From: Veillonella sp.
GTDB lineage: Bacteria > Bacillota > Negativicutes > Veillonellales > Veillonellaceae
DNA length: 16,686 nucleotides
Direction: 5' to 3'
Assembly (NCBI RefSeq): GCF_015058545.1
Contig: NZ_SVCB01000020.1
Span: forward strand, 1-16,686
The position numbers and the translations under genes were made by a program. Positions 15,079-16,686 of the stretch are shown here, in pieces (position 1 is the first letter of the stretch; the number at the start of each line of letters is the position of its first letter). The notes beneath the pieces are model-generated. The model saw nothing but the letters and a program-made list of their open reading frames with translations. It made no database searches and was not told where the DNA came from.

Positions 15079-15145
15079 AAAACTATTGTCGTTGGAGAAT
15101 TTCTAATTTTAGATTGTGTTCGACTCGGCAATAGTTTTTTTATCT
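15079..15145 (+). terminator. Long-arm hairpin terminator between the two lipoprotein genes
   Basis: AAAACTATTGTCG (15079-15091) pairs with CGGCAATAGTTTT (15126-15138; 13 bp with one G-U pair) around a 34-base loop, followed by further T residues (TTT, then ATCTTTT). It lies 100 bases after the first lipoprotein stop. A 12-base perfect palindrome TTTAACGTTAAA (15070-15081) overlaps its left edge. Confidence 0.7.
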
Positions 15146-15246
15146 TTTAAGATTGTATAGTTTACTAACCATATCGTATGTTTGCATGAAATTTCCTATT
15201 GGGAAAGTCATTAGTGTTATTTAGTTTTACATATGGGAGGGGTATT

Positions 15247-15822
15247 ATGAAAAGGTTATTGGGGATTATTTTCATGATTATCACTGTATTGGCTGTTTTA
15301 GGCTGTGGTGGTGACAGTGACACCGGTGGTGGTAAAAAAAGTATAATCACTGAACCGGGCTTAGCGGCTAAGATTATTACCGAATTAAAAGAACAATCGG
15401 AATTTAAGGGAAAAGAAATTAAGGTGTTCAACAATGTAGTGGTTTCGGATACAGAAGAGTATGGAAATACAATTAGTATTGATATTTTGGTTCCCGGTAC
15501 CACTGATAAAGTTGACAAATATATTTATATGAATGGCAAGTGGCAGAATGCAGGAGCGGCGTTCATTCCCGACGGTCTTACTGTGAAAGATAATCTTATG
15601 CCAATCGATGCCATCGACTACAGTAAAATCCCTGAGATGTATAAAGTGGCTGAGGAAAAAGCGAAATCTATTGAAAACGGTAAAGTTGAAAAATCAGTGG
15701 GATATATCTATTATGCTGGCAATCACGCATATAAAGCCTACATTCTAATTGATGGCTCTAAAGAATCCTATTCAACAGAATTTGATGCTAAAGGCAACTT
15801 TATTAAATTTATTGCCGGATGA
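15247..15822 (+). CDS. Lipoprotein, second of a tandem paralogous pair, function unknown
   Basis: 191 aa, exactly as long as its upstream neighbour. The signal is MKRLLGIIFMIITVLAVLGC with lipobox VLGC and Cys20; the linker GGDSDTGGGKKS is Gly-rich. Conserved blocks shared by both copies are TEPGLAAK, ELKE, KGK, ILVP, DKVD, NGKW, DAIDYSKIP and FD.KGN. Identity is highest in the signal peptide, the N-terminal helix and the DAIDYSKIP block, and falls in the two terminal strands. The sequence GGGAGGGGTATTATGAAA (15235-15252) is identical in the first copy (14391-14408), so the translation signal was duplicated with the gene. ATG 15247 is fixed by that site and the lipobox distance. A terminator lies between the two genes, so each may have its own promoter, although I find no good one. 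No family name is recognised. Confidence 0.82.
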   Translation: MKRLLGIIFMIITVLAVLGCGGDSDTGGGKKSIITEPGLAAKIITELKEQSEFKGKEIKVFNNVVVSDTEEYGNTISIDILVPGTTDKVDKYIYMNGKWQNAGAAFIPDGLTVKDNLMPIDAIDYSKIPEMYKVAEEKAKSIENGKVEKSVGYIYYAGNHAYKAYILIDGSKESYSTEFDAKGNFIKFIAG

Positions 15823-15891
15823 CGAGAACTAAATTTCACGCTTGAAGATGATATTTTTATTTCATATTTCTCCTATTTTTCCAATCTATAA

Positions 15892-15920
15892 TTACAATCA
15901 ATACAAATAAAAGTTATAAT
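15892..15920 (+). promoter_or_regulatory. Sigma-70-type promoter for the tannase-like gene
   Basis: TTACAA (15892-15897), 17 bases, then a perfect TATAAT (15915-15920): the best-matching promoter in the window. The predicted start near 15927 gives a ~40-base leader. A small inverted repeat, ATGTA/TACAT (15935-15939 and 15945-15949), lies just after the start point and could be an operator. Confidence 0.75.
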
Positions 15921-15966
15921 ATAGATATAGTTAGATGTAAAAACTACATTGAAAGGAGAAATAATT

Positions 15967-16686
15967 ATGAAAATAGGAAAGCATTCAAAGTACAAAAAGG
16001 CATTACGCACTATGGTTCTTATGGGTGCAGTTTTTACGGCAGGTGGATTAATAAGCTCGGTAAGTGCGGCTGATTCTTTGGATTTTAAAATCCAAAATTA
16101 TGAAACACGTACCATGACAGTTGACGGCAAGGATGTTACCTTTAGAGCTTATGAAAATATTCCGTATGTAGCCAATCCGGTGGATACGACCTATCAGTCA
16201 ATGAATGTGTATATTCCGGAAGCCTATTTTCAAAATGAAAAAGATGGCAAATATACAGCTGAATCGGCACCTATCTTTTTGCCAAATTCCGTAGGCGGCT
16301 ATCGTCCGGGGAAAGCAGCCACACCGACCCTATCTAAAGATGGCGAACCAAATGCTGTTTTATATGCTTTATCCCGTGGCCTTGTTGTGGCAGCACCGGC
16401 TGCACGCGGTCGCAGTAACGAAACGGCAGAAGGTGTCTATTATGGTAAAGCTCCGGCCGCTATTGTGGATTTAAAGGCAGCTGTGGCCTATTTACATAAG
16501 AATGATAAAATCATGCCCGGTGATGCGAATAAAATTATTTCTAACGGCACCAGTGCCGGTGGAGCCTTATCCTTGTTGCTAGGGGCTACCGGTAATGAAT
16601 CGGATTATGCTCCGTATTTACAAGAGGTTGGGGCAGCCGATGCGCGAACCGATATTTTTGCCGTATCGGCGTATTGTCCGATTACC
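15967..16686 (+). CDS. Secreted alpha/beta-hydrolase resembling subtype B tannase (3' end outside window)
   Basis: The frame is open for 240 codons to the window end. An N-terminal signal peptide is visible: basic start (KIGKHSKYKKALR), hydrophobic core (MVLMGAVFTAGGLISS), and probable signal-peptidase cleavage after VSA at residue 34. The product is therefore exported, probably to the periplasm. The nucleophile elbow is GTSAGG (194-199) with Ser196; the same GTSAGGA sequence surrounds Ser163 of Lactobacillus plantarum tannase. The preceding PNSVGGYRPG and AAPAARGRSNE segments also look like this family, which hydrolyses gallate or related phenolic esters. The catalytic Asp and His would lie beyond the window, so completeness is unknown. 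ATG 15967 has AAGGAG (15953-15958) and its own promoter. Another carboxylesterase type (feruloyl- or acyl-esterase) remains possible; the fold and export are surer than the substrate. Confidence 0.75.
   Translation, partial: MKIGKHSKYKKALRTMVLMGAVFTAGGLISSVSAADSLDFKIQNYETRTMTVDGKDVTFRAYENIPYVANPVDTTYQSMNVYIPEAYFQNEKDGKYTAESAPIFLPNSVGGYRPGKAATPTLSKDGEPNAVLYALSRGLVVAAPAARGRSNETAEGVYYGKAPAAIVDLKAAVAYLHKNDKIMPGDANKIISNGTSAGGALSLLLGATGNESDYAPYLQEVGAADARTDIFAVSAYCPIT

Noticed and set aside
15182..15223. TTGCAT (15182) or TTGGGA (15199) with TATTTA (15218) as promoter of the second lipoprotein gene
   Set aside because: Spacing is wrong for both (30 and 13 bases) and the -10 is weak.
1..16686. CRISPR array, insertion sequence, tRNA or prophage genes
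   Set aside because: I looked for regular spaced repeats, transposase motifs, cloverleaf-like sequence with CCA ends and phage genes, and found none.

Overview
The window reads as chromosomal DNA of a diderm Firmicute, most likely a Negativicute of the Veillonella type. Two things point there: a Gram-negative-style RND efflux pump and exported lipoproteins sit beside a Firmicute-style run of pcrA, ligA, gatC, gatA and gatB, and a DcuC-type C4-dicarboxylate carrier fits an anaerobe that handles organic acids. The genus is an inference from gene content and sequence style. Every gene I support is on the + strand.

Left part (1-4967). The window opens inside an AcrB-like RND pump (C-terminal half only), closed by a clear hairpin terminator. 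A 336-base gap follows. It holds a candidate extended -10 promoter and a leader that can be folded by eye into a three-way junction plus a further hairpin, ahead of a dcuC-like gene with a GTG start. This leader is the most interesting unexplained structure in the window. The carrier gene ends in a perfect 13-bp hairpin. Next comes ppaC, a family II (DHH) manganese-type pyrophosphatase carrying a CBS-domain insert, with its own promoter candidates and terminator.

Middle (5001-13172). pcrA (helicase) and ligA (NAD-dependent DNA ligase) form a DNA-repair pair. A likely promoter before gatC then opens a tightly packed gatC-gatA-gatB run, whose product corrects mischarged Glu-tRNA(Gln) and/or Asp-tRNA(Asn). 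A small acidic, C-terminally membrane-anchored protein of unknown function follows, and the run ends in a 19-bp-stem hairpin. From inside that hairpin onward, about 100 bases are present twice in degenerate form.

Right part (13366-16686). A HAD-superfamily phosphatase of unknown substrate is followed by two tandem lipoprotein genes. Their products are equal in length (191 aa), about 55% identical by hand count, and share the same ribosome-binding-site block; they are separated by a long-arm hairpin terminator. The window ends inside a secreted alpha/beta-hydrolase resembling subtype B tannase (240 codons present), preceded by the best-matching promoter in the window (TTACAA, 17 bases, TATAAT).

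Housekeeping functions (tRNA amidation, DNA repair, pyrophosphate removal) fill the centre. The flanks hold envelope functions (efflux, dicarboxylate transport, lipoproteins, secreted esterase). No tRNA, rRNA, CRISPR array, insertion sequence or phage gene was seen.
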